In this document: piece by piece, positions 22,544 through 33,215 of the stretch | Position numbering within the stretch: the stretch's first letter is position 1 | Layout: each line of letters starts with the position of its first letter | Assembly (NCBI RefSeq): GCF_002607735.1 | Contig: NZ_NBVR01000020.1 | Span: 62,001-126,000, forward strand | Length of the DNA stretch: 64,000 nt | Direction: 5' to 3' | Source of the DNA: Proteus alimentorum | GTDB lineage: Bacteria; Pseudomonadota; Gammaproteobacteria; Enterobacterales; Enterobacteriaceae | Position numbers and translations under genes: made by a program | The notes under the pieces: generated by a model | What the model was told of the DNA's origin: nothing | Database searches by the model: none | What the model saw: the letters and a program-made list of their open reading frames with translations, nothing else

Positions 22544-23197
22544 ATGATGGAAGTGTATACCCCGCCGACTGATCCTTGGTTACATGTTTTATATCAAGAT
22601 GAGCATATTATTGCCGTCAATAAACCCAGCGGATTACTCTCAGTACCGGGCAAAGCGCCAGAGCATAACGACAGTATTATGTCGCGCATTAAAGCAGAAT
22701 TTCCTAATGCTGAGTGTGTGCATCGCCTTGATATGGCAACCAGTGGCGTTATCGTTGTTGCACTGAATAAAGAAGCAGAGCGTGAACTAAAGCGTCAGTT
22801 TCGTGAGCGTGAACCCAAAAAAACCTATATCGCACGCGTTTGGGGACATGTCGAAAAAGAAGAAGGATTGGTTGATTTACCTTTGATTTGTGATTGGCCT
22901 AATCGACCAAAACAAAAAGTCTGTCATGAAACAGGAAAAGCGGCGCAAACTTTTTATGAAGTGTTGGAATATGAAGAGAATGCAACCAGAGTGAAACTCT
23001 CACCCATTACTGGGCGTTCACATCAATTGCGGGTACATATGTTAGCGTTGGGGCATCCTATTTTAGGGGATCGCTTTTATGCACACCCGCAGGCAAGAGC
23101 AATGGCACCTCGCCTGCAGTTACATGCTCAGGAGTTATTTATTACGCATCCTGCTTTTCGATCCCCGATACATTTTGAATGCCTTGCCGATTTTTAG
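22544..23197 (+). CDS. rluA: Dual-specificity pseudouridine synthase RluA
   Basis: 217 residues, near the 219 of E. coli. The RluA/RsuA catalytic motif HRLDMATSGVIV (aspartate near residue 64) is intact, and it lacks the N-terminal S4 domain found in RluC/D, as expected for RluA. In E. coli the enzyme makes pseudouridine at 23S rRNA 746 and at position 32 of several tRNAs. Following rapA is the E. coli order. The convergent small gene at 23202-23294 ends five bases after its stop. Confidence 0.95.
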   Translation: MMEVYTPPTDPWLHVLYQDEHIIAVNKPSGLLSVPGKAPEHNDSIMSRIKAEFPNAECVHRLDMATSGVIVVALNKEAERELKRQFREREPKKTYIARVWGHVEKEEGLVDLPLICDWPNRPKQKVCHETGKAAQTFYEVLEYEENATRVKLSPITGRSHQLRVHMLALGHPILGDRFYAHPQARAMAPRLQLHAQELFITHPAFRSPIHFECLADF

Positions 23198-23201
23198 TGC
23201 C

Positions 23202-23294
23202 TTATGACACTAAAACAGTCACTGAACTCAATGAAGCAAGGAGCAGGCAAAGCACTAATCCCATAACCCCAACAAGAACACGGACGTTTGACAT
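23202..23294 (-). CDS. Small hydrophobic membrane peptide, 30 residues, unrecognised
   Basis: A 30-codon reading frame starting with ATG and ending TAA. The peptide begins MSNVRVLVGVMGLVLCLL, has one basic residue at position 5 and then an uninterrupted hydrophobic helix to LSSVTVLVS, so a single inner-membrane span is likely. Support for it being real: AAAAAGGAA ribosome site at about nine bases before the ATG, and a well-spaced promoter about 50 bp upstream. It lies between convergently facing rluA and djlA (djlA is on the same strand, upstream). I do not recognise the family. It resembles single-span regulatory peptides or type I toxin peptides in form only; no antisense RNA gene was identified. 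Confidence 0.6.
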   Translation of the reverse strand: MSNVRVLVGVMGLVLCLLLASLSSVTVLVS

Positions 23295-23349
23295 GGATAG
23301 AGTTCCTTTTTTAAGAGAAGAGAGAATGAAATAATTAAATTTCACTTAT

Positions 23350-23377
23350 ATTTTACCGTGATAAATAATAAACTCAA
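23350..23377 (-). promoter_or_regulatory. Promoter candidate for the 30-residue peptide gene
   Basis: On the minus strand TTGAGT (23372-23377) and TAAAAT (23350-23355) are 16 bp apart, predicting a start near 23343 and a leader of about 50 bases. An inverted repeat, CCGTGATA at 23356-23363 and TATCACGG at 23396-23403, brackets the -35 element and could be an operator. Confidence 0.5.
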
Positions 23378-23440
23378 CTCAGTCTAAGTTATCTCTATCA
23401 CGGAATAATTCTCTCTTTTCTCATCTTTTTTTACAAGATG

Positions 23441-24241
23441 TTAACGAAATCCTTTTTCTTTTTTAATCAAATCGTAAGCAACTTGTATAGACTGTGCTTT
23501 TTGTTTTGCAATTTCCATCATTTCTGGCGGTAAACCTTTTGCTACAAGTTTATCCGGATGATGTTCTCCCATTAATTTTCTATAAGCTCTTTTTATGGTT
23601 TTAACATCATCATTCTCATCGACGCCAAGTACCTTACACGCATCAGAGAGCGTTGGGCCTTGAGGTTGGGGCTGATAACCCTGTCCATTTTGATAATGAA
23701 AATTCTGACCAGCCTGCATCATTGCTAATATATGTTCAAAATGCGCACGAGAAAAACCGAGCTCATCAATAATAATAAACAGCATTTTTCTTTCATTCGG
23801 ATGCAGTTGACCGTCTGCAAAAGCAGCTTGTAATTGGATTTCCAGAAACATCTGAAGTAAGTCACGGCGCCCAACACAAATTTGTCGAACACGTTGCAAT
23901 GTGGCTCTTAATGGAAAATCAGGTGATTTCCCTTCTCTAAAAGCTTGTTGCGCGGCTTGGCGACCCACACCATGCAAGTTCATACGATCCATTAATTCGC
24001 TGGCAAGAGAGATATCCGTTTGAGTCACTCGCCCTTTTGATTTTGTCAGGTGGCCTAAAACTTGAAAGGTTGCAGCAAAGAAAAAAGCTTGTCTATCACG
24101 CGTATAGCGCCCACCACTTCCTAATTTACTTCGTTGCATGTCATAGAGGTGCCCAAGAAAAACACCAATAACAATACCCCAAAAGCCTATTCCTGCAAAA
24201 CTACCAATGGTAAGGCCTAATAATTTTCCCCAATAGCGCAT
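23441..24241 (-). CDS. djlA: DjlA, membrane-anchored DnaK co-chaperone
   Basis: 266 residues. An N-terminal membrane segment (about residues 7-31, glycine-rich [14 protein letters not shown]) anchors it in the inner membrane, followed by a TerB-like central domain and a C-terminal J domain with the HPD motif in GEHHPDKL near residue 243. This order, membrane anchor first and J domain last, is the hallmark of DjlA. It stimulates DnaK and influences capsule (Rcs) signalling in E. coli. The glycine/proline/glutamine linker before the J domain is short. Adjacent to lptD in divergent orientation, as in E. coli. Confidence 0.95.
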   Translation of the reverse strand: MRYWGKLLGLTIGSFAGIGFWGIVIGVFLGHLYDMQRSKLGSGGRYTRDRQAFFFAATFQVLGHLTKSKGRVTQTDISLASELMDRMNLHGVGRQAAQQAFREGKSPDFPLRATLQRVRQICVGRRDLLQMFLEIQLQAAFADGQLHPNERKMLFIIIDELGFSRAHFEHILAMMQAGQNFHYQNGQGYQPQPQGPTLSDACKVLGVDENDDVKTIKRAYRKLMGEHHPDKLVAKGLPPEMMEIAKQKAQSIQVAYDLIKKEKGFR

Positions 24242-24412
24242 AGACTCCTCAAATCTTCAATGCTCTGACTGCAATTTTGCATTATCATACTATTCATTTG
24301 CTTGCACACCTAACACCAAGCAACCTCTAAATAGACTTTTTCTTAAAATGAAGAGATTTACTGTTTCTCTTTGGACAGAGGTAATGCTGTTTTCGTTTGA
24401 ATTGTGTTAAAG

Positions 24413-24487
24413 TAAAATGAGTGACCAAACGAATAACTTTAGCGTTGTTACACAGCACGAAATACCGCATCAGCGCGGTGTTTTTTT
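24413..24487 (+). ncRNA. Candidate short transcript with terminator upstream of lptD
   Basis: A -10-like TAAAAT (24413-24418) with a weak -35-like TTTTCG 17 bp before it is followed about 45 bases later by a stem ACCGC/GCGGT (24464-24479, extendable through a G-U pair to nine pairs) and seven T residues (24481-24487). This would give an RNA of roughly 65 nucleotides, either an independent small RNA or an attenuated lptD leader. No reading frame with a ribosome site is evident inside it. Confidence 0.35.
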
Positions 24488-24671
24488 GTTTCTAATAAGG
24501 CTATAACTCTATTTCAACACAGAAACATCGAAAAAATGAGGCTTATGCCTATTTTTCGGTTACCGTTAGAACAATGTTCAGAACGTTGGGCTGGTGTCGC
24601 ATAACTCCCTGCGTTAGTTTCTCGCTGTTTATCAGCACGAAGCCACTGATGACGGAAGCACATAAATACTT

Positions 24672-27047
24672 ATGAAAAAAAGTTATCCCACACTGCTGGC
24701 CACCCTAGTTTGGGCCACAATATACGGTCAGCCTGCTTATGCTGATCTTGCCTCCCAATGTTTACTGGGAGTTCCTGTTTATAACAAACCATTAGTACAA
24801 GGCGATCCTAACAGCTTGCCCGTCACTATCACTGCAAATGATATGCAAGGTGAATATCCTCGCATGGTTAAATATAAAGGTGATGTTGATATTAAACAGG
24901 GAAACCAAACCTTAAGTGCCGACAGTGTTGAACTGACACAGACAGAGGGAGAAACACCATTAAGAATGGTCACAGCAACGGGAAATGTGTCTTATGATGA
25001 TCCTCAAATCATCTTAAAAGGCCCTCGCGCTTGGTCTAATCTTAATAATAAAGATACGGATATCGAGCAAGGGGATTACCAAATGGTTGGCCGTCAAGGC
25101 CGCGGTTACGCTGATAAAATGCAAATGCGTGGTGAAAACCGCTATACCATTATGGATAAAGGCATGTTCACGTCTTGTTTACCGGGAGATGATAGCTGGA
25201 GCGTTGTCGGCTCTGAGGTTATTTTAGACCGTGAAGAACAAGTTGCTGAAATTTGGAATGCACGTTTTCGTGTCGCCAATGTGCCTATCTTTTATAGCCC
25301 TTACCTTCAATTACCGATTGGTGATAAACGCCGTTCTGGTTTCTTAATTCCTAACGGAAGCTATTCCCGTAGTTCAGGCTTTGATTTCTTACTGCCTTAT
25401 TACTGGAACATTGCCCCTAATTATGATGCGACCATTACGACTAACTATATCAGCCGTCGAGGTTTAAAATTAGATAATGAATTCCGTTATTTAACCACTC
25501 CAGGTCGCGGCACGATTGCCGTTGATTGGATTAATCACGATAGCCAATACAATAAAGATAAAGCAGAAAATAAATCAGGTTATCTTCCTCGTGATACAGC
25601 AAATCGTTGGTTATTCTATTGGGGACATAGTGGTGTCATGAACGATGTGTGGCGATTTAACATCGATTACACCAAAGTCAGTGATAATAGATACTTTACT
25701 GATTTCACCTCTCAATATGGTAATACCACTGATGGCTATGCGACTCAGAAATTTAGTACGGGTTATGCACAACAGAACTGGAATGCCACATTAACAACCA
25801 AACAGTTCCAAATTTTCTCAGATAATAAAGATGCAAAAGCTTATCGTGCAGAGCCACAGCTTGATCTCAATTATTATAAGAATGATATAGGACCGTTTGA
25901 TTTCCGTACTTACGCCCAATTTGTGCGTTTTACCAGTGTGGGAGATAACACCCCAGAAGCAAATCGTTTCCATATTGAGCCAACGATTTCACTCCCTGCA
26001 TCAACGGGTTGGGCAAGCTTTAATAATGAATTGAAGATAATGGCAACCCATTACGATCAAGACATTCCTGAGGCTTATGAGAAAAAAAATCCTAACCAAT
26101 TAGATGACAGTGTTAATCGTGTATTGCCACAGTTTAAGTCTGATATGAAAGTGGTTTTCGAGCGCCAATATCAAACCAATGATATTACACAAACCCTTGA
26201 GCCTCGAATGCAATATCTTTATGTTCCTTATAAAGACCAATCTAACATCAACAACTTTGACTCTGCATTACTACAGTCAAACTATGGCGGATTATTCCGC
26301 GATAGAATGTACGGTGGCCTAGACCGTATTGCCTCTGCAAACCAATTAACCACGGGTGTCACTTCGCGTTTTTATGATAGCGAATTAGTTGAACGTTTTA
26401 ACGTTTCTGTAGGTCAAATCTACTTCTTTGAGCGTCCAAGAACTGGTCCTTCTTCTAAAAATGATAGTTTGCTAAATAGTAAAGATGAAATCGGCTCTAT
26501 GGTATGGGCGGGTGATGCCTACTGGCGGATCACTGATACCGTAGGTATGCGTGGTGGTTTACAGTATGACCGTCGTTTAGGTAGCGTCTCAATGGGTGAT
26601 GCGATTATGGAATATCGCGCAGATAGTGATCACCTTCTACAGTTAAGCTATCGTTATGTGGATCGTGACTATATCCAAGCAACTCGAATTCGAACATTAG
26701 AAGATAAGAATAATGGGTGGCTTAAAGACTACCAAAAAGGTATTTCACAAGTCGGAGTCGTAGGCAGTTGGCCATTAGCAGAACGTTGGGGACTTGTGGG
26801 TGCTTATTACTTTGATACCAAAGAATCAGAGCCTGTTAGCCAAATGGTTGGTCTACAATATAACACCTGTTGCTGGGCTGTGAATGTGGGTTATGAACGG
26901 AAAATTGTTGGCTGGAAAGTTGACCACAGCGATATTGATAATAAATGGTCTGTCAATGTGGAACTCAGAGGCCTAAGTAACAATCATAGTTTGGGTAGCC
27001 AGAAAATGCTTGAACGCGGTATCTTACCTTATCAAAGAGCATTCTGA
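24672..27047 (+). CDS. lptD: LptD, outer-membrane lipopolysaccharide assembly protein
   Basis: 791 residues. A signal peptide ends at AYA about residue 24, followed by an LptA-like periplasmic jelly-roll domain (about residues 45-180) and a large beta-barrel. The four cysteines that form inter-domain disulfides in E. coli LptD have counterparts: ASQC near the mature N-terminus, FTSCLPGDD near residue 165 and the adjacent pair NTCCWAV near residue 735. With LptE it inserts LPS into the outer leaflet. It heads an operon with surA, whose chaperone is needed to fold LptD. Confidence 0.96.
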   Translation: MKKSYPTLLATLVWATIYGQPAYADLASQCLLGVPVYNKPLVQGDPNSLPVTITANDMQGEYPRMVKYKGDVDIKQGNQTLSADSVELTQTEGETPLRMVTATGNVSYDDPQIILKGPRAWSNLNNKDTDIEQGDYQMVGRQGRGYADKMQMRGENRYTIMDKGMFTSCLPGDDSWSVVGSEVILDREEQVAEIWNARFRVANVPIFYSPYLQLPIGDKRRSGFLIPNGSYSRSSGFDFLLPYYWNIAPNYDATITTNYISRRGLKLDNEFRYLTTPGRGTIAVDWINHDSQYNKDKAENKSGYLPRDTANRWLFYWGHSGVMNDVWRFNIDYTKVSDNRYFTDFTSQYGNTTDGYATQKFSTGYAQQNWNATLTTKQFQIFSDNKDAKAYRAEPQLDLNYYKNDIGPFDFRTYAQFVRFTSVGDNTPEANRFHIEPTISLPASTGWASFNNELKIMATHYDQDIPEAYEKKNPNQLDDSVNRVLPQFKSDMKVVFERQYQTNDITQTLEPRMQYLYVPYKDQSNINNFDSALLQSNYGGLFRDRMYGGLDRIASANQLTTGVTSRFYDSELVERFNVSVGQIYFFERPRTGPSSKNDSLLNSKDEIGSMVWAGDAYWRITDTVGMRGGLQYDRRLGSVSMGDAIMEYRADSDHLLQLSYRYVDRDYIQATRIRTLEDKNNGWLKDYQKGISQVGVVGSWPLAERWGLVGAYYFDTKESEPVSQMVGLQYNTCCWAVNVGYERKIVGWKVDHSDIDNKWSVNVELRGLSNNHSLGSQKMLERGILPYQRAF

Positions 27048-27124
27048 TTTAATCAGACTACGGAATTGGCTGAATAAATATGTCACCCCGCAATAAGATG
27101 CGGAAAATACATAATGGGAAACTT

Positions 27125-28435
27125 ATGAAAAATTGGAAAACGCTGTTTATCGGCTTAATGATCACGGTCGGTGCAGCCACCAGCTCAACAACATTTGCTG
27201 CTCAAGAATTAAACCGTGTATCGGCTATCGTCAATAACGGTGTCGTTCTAGAAAGTGACGTCAATAGAATGTTACAGACAGTCAAAATGAACGCTAAAAA
27301 TGCGGGTCAAGAGATGCCTGATGAGCAAGTTCTTCGCCAACAAATTCTAGAACGTTTGGTGATGGATAACATCATTTTGCAAATGGCACAGCAAATGCAA
27401 ATTGATATTCCAGATGCCGCAGTAGAATCGACAATTCAAGGTATTGCTGCTGAAAATAAACTTTCTCTTGAGCAACTGAAAAAACGCCTTGCTGCCGATG
27501 GTATTTCTTATAACGAATATCGCCAAGATATCCGTAAAGAGATGATGTTAGCTGAAGTACGCAATAATGAGGTGCGTCGCCGTATTACTATTTTACCTCA
27601 AGAAGTTGATTCTCTTGCTAAGCAAATTGAAGGCCAAGCAAGCCAAAGTATTGATCTAAACCTAAGCCATATCTTAATTCCATTATCAGAAAATCCTGCA
27701 CCAGCAGAAATGGAAAAAGCAAAACAAGTCATTACGCGCATTATGAATCAGCTTAAAAATGGTGCAGATTTTGGTAAATTAGCTGCAACTTATTCTGCTG
27801 ATCCACAAGCTTTAAATGGCGGTAATATGGGTTGGGCATCTATTGATGAATTACCAACACTATTTGCAAAAGAGTTAACAAATGCGCAAAAAGGCCAAAT
27901 TGTAGGGCCTATTCACTCGGGTGTTGGCTTACACATTATCAAAGTAAACGATATTCGTGGTGGTTCTAATACTCTTTCTGTTACAGAAGTTAAAAGCCGT
28001 CATATTCTGCTAAAAAGCTCGCCAATCATGAATGATGAGCAAGCCTATGCTAAGTTACAGCAGATCTCTGCCGATATTCGCAGTGGTAAAATGACCTTTG
28101 CTGATGCAGCAAAAGAGTACTCTGAAGATCCAGGTTCAGCATTGCGTGGCGGTGAGTTAGGATGGTCAATGCCTGATGTTTACGATCCAGCATTCCGTGA
28201 TGCGTTAATGCGCTTAAATAAAAACGAATTAAGCCAACCTGTTCGCTCAAACTTTGGCTGGCATTTAATTGAATTAGAAGACACACGTAGTGTTGATAAA
28301 ACAGATGCCGCGAATAAAGAACAAGCATACCGTTTACTCTTCAATCGTAAATTTAATGAAGAGGTACAAAACTGGATGCAAGAGCTACGAGTAGGGGCTT
28401 ATGTGAAAATAATGAACGAGAATAATGCAAACTAA
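27125..28435 (+). CDS. surA: SurA, periplasmic chaperone and peptidyl-prolyl isomerase
   Basis: Start placed at MKNWKTL (27125), the E. coli start, 436 residues; the frame is open 15 codons further upstream but that adds a charged stretch before the signal peptide. The signal peptide ends TFAAQ. The chaperone N-domain includes [15 protein letters not shown] and is followed by two parvulin domains (LSHILIPL near residue 180 and [11 protein letters not shown] near residue 290). It escorts outer-membrane proteins, LptD among them, which is encoded just upstream. The stop overlaps pdxA by 11 bases. Confidence 0.95.
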   Translation: MKNWKTLFIGLMITVGAATSSTTFAAQELNRVSAIVNNGVVLESDVNRMLQTVKMNAKNAGQEMPDEQVLRQQILERLVMDNIILQMAQQMQIDIPDAAVESTIQGIAAENKLSLEQLKKRLAADGISYNEYRQDIRKEMMLAEVRNNEVRRRITILPQEVDSLAKQIEGQASQSIDLNLSHILIPLSENPAPAEMEKAKQVITRIMNQLKNGADFGKLAATYSADPQALNGGNMGWASIDELPTLFAKELTNAQKGQIVGPIHSGVGLHIIKVNDIRGGSNTLSVTEVKSRHILLKSSPIMNDEQAYAKLQQISADIRSGKMTFADAAKEYSEDPGSALRGGELGWSMPDVYDPAFRDALMRLNKNELSQPVRSNFGWHLIELEDTRSVDKTDAANKEQAYRLLFNRKFNEEVQNWMQELRVGAYVKIMNENNAN

Positions 28436-29423
28436 GCAAATAAAACCACTTGTTATCACCCCCGGCGAGCCAGCCGGGGTTGGTCCTGACCTTATTATCT
28501 CATTAGCACAAATGAGTTGGGATTTACCTTGGGTTGTTTGTGCTGATCCTCAGTTACTTAAAACAAGAGCAGAATTGTTAAAACTGCCTCTTTCATTAGT
28601 TGAATACGATCCTGCCTCGCCACCTCAAACACATACACCCAGTCAAATTTGTGTACTCCCAATCGCTCTACACACTAATGCCATTCCAAGTACATTAGAT
28701 TCGCGCAATGGATTATACGTTGTAGAAACATTAGCGCGCGCTTGTGATGGCTGCCTAAAGGGTGAATTTTCAGCACTTGTGACTGGGCCAGTTCATAAAG
28801 GTATCATCAATGATGCAGGTGTGCATTTTACAGGACACACCGAATTTTTTGCTGATCGTAGCCACTGTGAACGTGTTGTCATGATGCTGGCGACAGAGAC
28901 ATTAAGAGTCGCATTAGCAACCACACATTTACCATTACGAGATGTGGCGGATGCGATTACAGGCGAACTTCTGCATGAAATTATTACCATTTTAAACCAC
29001 GATTTAAAAACCAAATTTGGTATAGCAGAACCTCAAATTTACGTTTGTGGCCTTAATCCTCATGCAGGAGAAAGTGGTCATATGGGACGTGAAGAAATTG
29101 ATATTATTGAACCTGCATTAACACAATTACGTCATCAAGGCATTCATCTTCATGGGCCTTATCCTGCTGATACCTTATTCCAACCTAAATATTTAACACA
29201 TGCTGATGCGGTACTTGCGATGTATCACGATCAGGGATTACCTGTGCTAAAATATGAAGGTTTCGGTCGCGCCGTGAATATAACTCTCGGTCTTCCTTTT
29301 ATCCGTACTTCTGTTGATCATGGCACCGCCCTTGAGCTTGCAGGTACGAAAAGCGCAGATGCTGGCAGTTTTTGCACCGCATTAAATTTAGCCATTAATA
29401 TGATACAAAATTGTAATGAATAA
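28425..29423 (+). CDS. pdxA: 4-hydroxythreonine-4-phosphate dehydrogenase (vitamin B6 synthesis)
   Basis: 332 residues. Oxidises 4-phospho-hydroxy-L-threonine with NAD in the DXP-dependent pyridoxal phosphate pathway. Family motifs: [12 protein letters not shown] at the start, [10 protein letters not shown], metal-binding FTGHTEFFA and the C-terminal [19 protein letters not shown] with [11 protein letters not shown]. It overlaps surA by 11 bases and rsmA by eight, consistent with one operon. Confidence 0.96.
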   Translation: MQTKQIKPLVITPGEPAGVGPDLIISLAQMSWDLPWVVCADPQLLKTRAELLKLPLSLVEYDPASPPQTHTPSQICVLPIALHTNAIPSTLDSRNGLYVVETLARACDGCLKGEFSALVTGPVHKGIINDAGVHFTGHTEFFADRSHCERVVMMLATETLRVALATTHLPLRDVADAITGELLHEIITILNHDLKTKFGIAEPQIYVCGLNPHAGESGHMGREEIDIIEPALTQLRHQGIHLHGPYPADTLFQPKYLTHADAVLAMYHDQGLPVLKYEGFGRAVNITLGLPFIRTSVDHGTALELAGTKSADAGSFCTALNLAINMIQNCNE

Positions 29424-30234
29424 TAGAGTCCATCAGGGGCACTTTGCCCGCAAACGCTTCGGGCAGAACTTTTTAACAGACAGCTATATTATTGAAAGTA
29501 TTGTTGAATCCATTTATCCTCAACCAGGTGAAGCCATCGTTGAGATTGGCCCTGGTTTAGGTGCAATTACAGAGCCTGTAGGCGCAAGAATGGATAAGAT
29601 GACGGTTGTAGAAATTGACCGTGATTTAGCCGCTCGTTTAGAAGTTCATCCAACATTAAAAGACAAGCTGACCATTATTCAGCAAGATGCTATGACGATC
29701 GATTTTGCACAATTAGCAAAAGAGCGCCAGCAACCTCTGCGTGTTTTTGGTAACTTGCCTTATAACATTTCTACACCACTTATGTTCCACTTATTCAGTT
29801 TTGCTGACGCAATTTCTGATATGACATTTATGTTGCAAAAAGAAGTGGTTAATCGCCTTGTTGCTGGTCACGGTAGCAAAACTTATGGTCGCTTAAGTGT
29901 GATGGCGCAATATTATTGCCAAATCATCCCTGTACTTGAAGTTCCACCCACTTCATTTAAACCGGCACCTAAAGTTGATTCAGCGGTTGTTCGCTTGATC
30001 CCTTACAAAGAAAAACCATACCCAGTAACGGATATTGCAATGCTAAGCCGTATTACCGCTCAAGCATTCAATCAACGCCGTAAAACACTACGTAATAGCT
30101 TAGGTGGATTACTCACAGCAGAAGATATGATAGCTCTTGATATCGATCCAACTGCACGAGCAGAAAATATTTCTGTTGAGCAATACTGCAAAGTGGCAAA
30201 CTGGTTATCGCAAAAGCAAGACTCACAAGCATAA
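29416..30234 (+). CDS. rsmA: 16S rRNA dimethyladenosine transferase RsmA (KsgA)
   Basis: 272 residues, as in E. coli. It dimethylates two adjacent adenines near the 3' end of 16S rRNA late in 30S assembly. Visible motifs: the N-terminal FGQNFL, SAM-binding [13 protein letters not shown] near residue 45 and the catalytic NLPYNIS near residue 113. The gene sits in the surA-pdxA-rsmA-apaG-apaH operon. Loss of this gene gives kasugamycin resistance in enterics; the reading frame here is intact. Confidence 0.97.
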   Translation: MNNRVHQGHFARKRFGQNFLTDSYIIESIVESIYPQPGEAIVEIGPGLGAITEPVGARMDKMTVVEIDRDLAARLEVHPTLKDKLTIIQQDAMTIDFAQLAKERQQPLRVFGNLPYNISTPLMFHLFSFADAISDMTFMLQKEVVNRLVAGHGSKTYGRLSVMAQYYCQIIPVLEVPPTSFKPAPKVDSAVVRLIPYKEKPYPVTDIAMLSRITAQAFNQRRKTLRNSLGGLLTAEDMIALDIDPTARAENISVEQYCKVANWLSQKQDSQA

Positions 30235-30259
30235 GATAAAGCCAGAGACAGGAGGCACT

Positions 30260-30637
30260 ATGTTTACCTCATCAAAAGTGGCGATACAGGTACAAAGCGT
30301 TTACATTGAAAGCCAATCTTCCCCTGAAGATGAGCGATATGTTTTTGCTTATACCATATCAATTCATAATTTGAATAAATGTGCAATTCGCCTCCTGCGC
30401 CGCTATTGGTTGATCACCAATGCACAAGGTAATACCACTGAAGTTCGAGGTGAAGGTGTTGTCGGCGAGCAGCCACTTATAGAGCCTGGCACACAATACC
30501 GCTATACCAGTGGTGCCGTTCTTGAAACACCAATGGGAACAATGGAAGGTCATTATGAAATGATTGACACTGATGGTCGATTATTTCAAATAGAGATCCC
30601 TGTTTTCCGCCTTGCACTTCCAACATTGATAAACTAA
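30260..30637 (+). CDS. apaG: ApaG domain protein
   Basis: 125 residues from the ATG at 30260, exactly the E. coli length, with an AGGAGG ribosome site five bases upstream; the frame is open further back into rsmA but that part has no ribosome site. The ApaG/DUF525 fold is a beta sandwich; conserved segments are [21 protein letters not shown] and the [14 protein letters not shown] loop. Function is not settled; nucleotide or pyrophosphate binding is suggested by its constant linkage to apaH, whose start lies two bases after this stop. Confidence 0.95.
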   Translation: MFTSSKVAIQVQSVYIESQSSPEDERYVFAYTISIHNLNKCAIRLLRRYWLITNAQGNTTEVRGEGVVGEQPLIEPGTQYRYTSGAVLETPMGTMEGHYEMIDTDGRLFQIEIPVFRLALPTLIN

Positions 30638-30639
30638 CT

Positions 30640-31461
30640 ATGGCAACTTATTTAATTGGTGATATTCATGGCTGTTACCATGAACTGCGCCACCTTCTTG
30701 ATAAAGTCAGTTTCGATCCTGCACAAGACACCTTGTGGTTAACGGGTGATCTTGTTGCTCGAGGCCCTGACTCACTTGAAGTACTGCGCTTTGTAAAAAG
30801 CTTAGGCGCGTCACTTAAACTCGTCTTGGGCAATCATGATCTTCATCTTTTAGGTGTATTTGCAAAAATTAGCCGCAATAAACCAAGAGATAAGTTAAAT
30901 GATTTACTTAATGCGCCAGATGCAGATGAATTGATTAATTGGTTAAGACGCCAACCTGTATTGCAAGTTGATGAAGACAGAAAAATCATTATGGCTCACG
31001 CAGGGATCACACCACAATGGGATTTAGAAACAGCAAAAATGTGCGCTCGTGAAGTCGAAGCGATTTTAAGTAGTGACAGCTACCCTTTGTTTATTAACTC
31101 CATGTATGGCGATTTACCAAACAACTGGTCACCAGAACTTTCGGGATTAGCTCGATTACGCTTTAGCACTAATGCACTCACACGTATGCGTTACTGTTTT
31201 CCTAATGGCCAGCTTGATATGATTTGCAAAGATAAACCACAAGATGCACCTACCCCCTTAAAACCTTGGTTCGATTTGCCAAGCCAATTACCTGAAGGTT
31301 ATAGCATTATATTTGGACATTGGGCCTCTCTTGAAGGAAAGGGCACTCCTGATAATGTTTACGCTTTAGACACGGGATGTTGCTGGGGTGGAAATCTCAC
31401 TTGTTTACGTTGGGAAGACAAGCAGTATTTCACTCAATCTAGCCTATCTGCTCCCAAATAA
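30640..31461 (+). CDS. apaH: Symmetrical diadenosine tetraphosphatase ApaH
   Basis: 273 residues. Splits Ap4A into two ADP and removes Np4 caps from mRNA. The metallophosphoesterase motifs are complete: [10 protein letters not shown] at residues 7-16, GDLVARGP near residue 36 and [10 protein letters not shown] near residue 62. It closes the lptD-surA-pdxA-rsmA-apaG-apaH block. A long inverted repeat (AGCGCAAAA, 31489-31497, with TTTTGCGCT, 31512-31520) follows but lacks a T-run, so its role as a terminator is unsure. Confidence 0.96.
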   Translation: MATYLIGDIHGCYHELRHLLDKVSFDPAQDTLWLTGDLVARGPDSLEVLRFVKSLGASLKLVLGNHDLHLLGVFAKISRNKPRDKLNDLLNAPDADELINWLRRQPVLQVDEDRKIIMAHAGITPQWDLETAKMCAREVEAILSSDSYPLFINSMYGDLPNNWSPELSGLARLRFSTNALTRMRYCFPNGQLDMICKDKPQDAPTPLKPWFDLPSQLPEGYSIIFGHWASLEGKGTPDNVYALDTGCCWGGNLTCLRWEDKQYFTQSSLSAPK

Positions 31462-31859
31462 CTCACGTCTTATCCCCTTCTCTCTTGAAGCGCAAAAATG
31501 GCTACATTGCCTTTTGCGCTATGCAGACTTTATCCTCACATATTACCTAAATGACTCTTTTTATTCTAAAGAGAACATTTTGCATACAAAAACGAACACT
31601 CAAAAATAAACTAAAAAATATTCATTAATAATCAATGCGTTATTTTTTTTCATTGAAAAATAAGTGAGGTAAAACACGATATTAAGAATAATAAAAACTC
31701 TATATCGATTAATATCTCATAGATTATTCTATTAAAACGAGTTTATTGAATTATAAATAATGGTTATTTTAGAATAACGCTCTATTTTAAATATACATAA
31801 TTAAATAGATAAATGAATCTTATTTAGCATTATTTCTATATTAATAAAATATGAATAAT
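31462..31859. other. AT-rich gap between apaH and folA without a gene
   Basis: About 400 bp of very AT-rich DNA. No frame with a ribosome site was found on either strand. It holds the inverted repeat at 31489-31520 and otherwise only short A/T runs. In E. coli O157 a ccd toxin-antitoxin pair occupies the folA-apaH gap, but I see no remnant of one here. Confidence 0.6.
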
Positions 31860-31888
31860 AAAAAGGAAGATATTTAATCTCCCTTTTT
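31860..31888 (-). terminator. Terminator after folA
   Basis: AAAAAGGAAGAT and ATCTCCCTTTTT form a 12-pair stem on the minus transcript (one G-U pair) around a five-base loop, with U-rich sequence in and after the 3' arm. It starts 12 bp after the folA stop. Confidence 0.7.
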
Positions 31889-31900
31889 ATTTAATTCTTG

Positions 31901-32386
31901 TTATTTTCTTCTTTTTAATATTTCGAAGCAGTAGTTATGTGAGTTATTTTCATCTGCTTCATGGTATTCCATAAAAGTAGAATCCCACTCATCAGGCTCA
32001 TAATCTGGGAAGGTTGTATCACCGATAACTTCAGCATCGATGTGAGTTAGATAGAGTGTATTTGCCATAGGCAGAAATTGCTCATATACTTTACCGCCAC
32101 CTATAACCATAATTTCATCATGATTTTCAGCAGCTTGTAAAGCTTCTTCTACCGATTTAACCCAAACAACATCGCTATCTGTTCCTGGCTGGCTACTTAA
32201 AACAATATTAAGACGATTCGGTAAAGGACGTCCAATAGACTCATAAGTCACCCGCCCCATAATAACGGGTTTATTTAACGTATTCTTTTTAAACCATGCG
32301 AGGTCACCCGGTAATGTCCAAGGCATTGCCTTTTCCATACCAATAATGCGATCCATCGCTAATGCTGCGATTAAACTAATATTCAT
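31901..32386 (-). CDS. folA: Dihydrofolate reductase
   Basis: 161 residues, chromosomal type. Reduces dihydrofolate to tetrahydrofolate with NADPH; it restores the folate oxidised by ThyA, also in this window. Conserved: N-terminal [26 protein letters not shown] with the catalytic aspartate at D28 (E. coli D27), [23 protein letters not shown]-like VLSSQPGT and [10 protein letters not shown]. The substrate-pocket sequence looks like an ordinary trimethoprim-sensitive chromosomal enzyme, although sensitivity cannot be concluded from sequence alone. Confidence 0.96.
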   Translation of the reverse strand: MNISLIAALAMDRIIGMEKAMPWTLPGDLAWFKKNTLNKPVIMGRVTYESIGRPLPNRLNIVLSSQPGTDSDVVWVKSVEEALQAAENHDEIMVIGGGKVYEQFLPMANTLYLTHIDAEVIGDTTFPDYEPDEWDSTFMEYHEADENNSHNYCFEILKRRK

Positions 32387-32560
32387 TTACACACCTACGG
32401 GTAAAGATGGGAAAAAACTGTTCACACTATACGTAAAGCTAAAACCTGAGTCGATACAAATTATGCTTCCTTGATAATAAATAATTGCTTTATACTCGAA
32501 GTGTTAACTTAATCATATAAGATTCAATCATTATAATATTGTTATATACAAGGCGCTATT

Positions 32561-33175
32561 ATGCTTGAAACTTCTTTAGTTGTTTTTACAATTGCTTTAC
32601 TCGGTATGATCTCACCAGGTCCTGACTTTTTTCTCGTTGTAAAAAATGCGGCACGTTATCAACGATCTGCAGCAATGATGACCGCAATGGGAATTGTGGC
32701 AGCATTACTTGTGCATATGTCATATTGTGTTGCAGGTATTGCCGTTCTTATCACCACAACACCTTGGCTCTTTTCTATTTTGAAATATGCAGGTGCTGTT
32801 TATTTGCTATGGATTGGTTTTCAGAGTTTGCTCTCAAAGTCTAATCATTCGATTGATGAAAAAACAGCACAACATTCACAAATCAGTTTTCACAGAGCCT
32901 TTATGCAAGGCTTTTTATGTAATTTACTCAATCCTAAAGCCACTTTATTCTTTCTTGCCGTTTTCACTCAAGTATTAAGTATCGATTCCAGTATCGGTGA
33001 GAAATTGTGGTATGCCTTTATTATCTGGGGTTTGGCGGTGGTTTACTGGCCTTTGCTCGTTTTATTAATTCAAAGTGCACCCGTGAGAAAAATGCTCAAT
33101 AAAATCCAAAAAAGCATCGATAAAGTACTGGGTATTGTACTGATTGGGTTAGGTATTAAAGTGGCATTGAGTTAA
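32561..33175 (+). CDS. LysE/RhtB-family amino-acid exporter
   Basis: 204 residues with about six membrane helices. The N-terminal motif MISPGPDFFLVVKNAARYQR (SPGPDF near residue 18) and the central LNPKATLFFLAVFTQ near residue 125 are the signatures of the LysE/RhtB efflux superfamily. The substrate, an amino acid or homoserine lactone-like compound, cannot be read from sequence; RhtC-like threonine export is one possibility. It is divergent from folA and ends against a shared terminator with the convergent orphan gene at 33215. It is not part of the conserved enteric gene order here. Confidence 0.85.
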   Translation: MLETSLVVFTIALLGMISPGPDFFLVVKNAARYQRSAAMMTAMGIVAALLVHMSYCVAGIAVLITTTPWLFSILKYAGAVYLLWIGFQSLLSKSNHSIDEKTAQHSQISFHRAFMQGFLCNLLNPKATLFFLAVFTQVLSIDSSIGEKLWYAFIIWGLAVVYWPLLVLLIQSAPVRKMLNKIQKSIDKVLGIVLIGLGIKVALS

Positions 33176-33180
33176 AAAAT

Positions 33181-33215
33181 AAAATATCATACAGCCATAA
33201 GCTATATGATATTTT
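33181..33215. terminator. Bidirectional terminator between the exporter and the orphan gene
   Basis: AAAATATCATA (33181-33191) and TATGATATTTT (33205-33215) form an 11-pair AT stem with A-rich and T-rich flanks on both sides, so it can stop both convergent transcripts. It touches the stop codon of the minus-strand gene. Confidence 0.6.

Noticed and set aside
30137-30259. Upstream extension of apaG into rsmA
   Set aside because: The family length and the AGGAGG before 30260 set the start; the extension only shadows rsmA.
31462-31859. Possible ccd remnant at the folA-apaH junction
   Set aside because: I looked for CcdA/CcdB-like stretches because E. coli O157 carries them here, and found only AT-rich non-coding sequence.
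31901-32386. folA as an acquired trimethoprim-resistance dfr gene
   Set aside because: Sequence and neighbours (apaH side) are those of the chromosomal enteric folA; no integron or mobile element is near.
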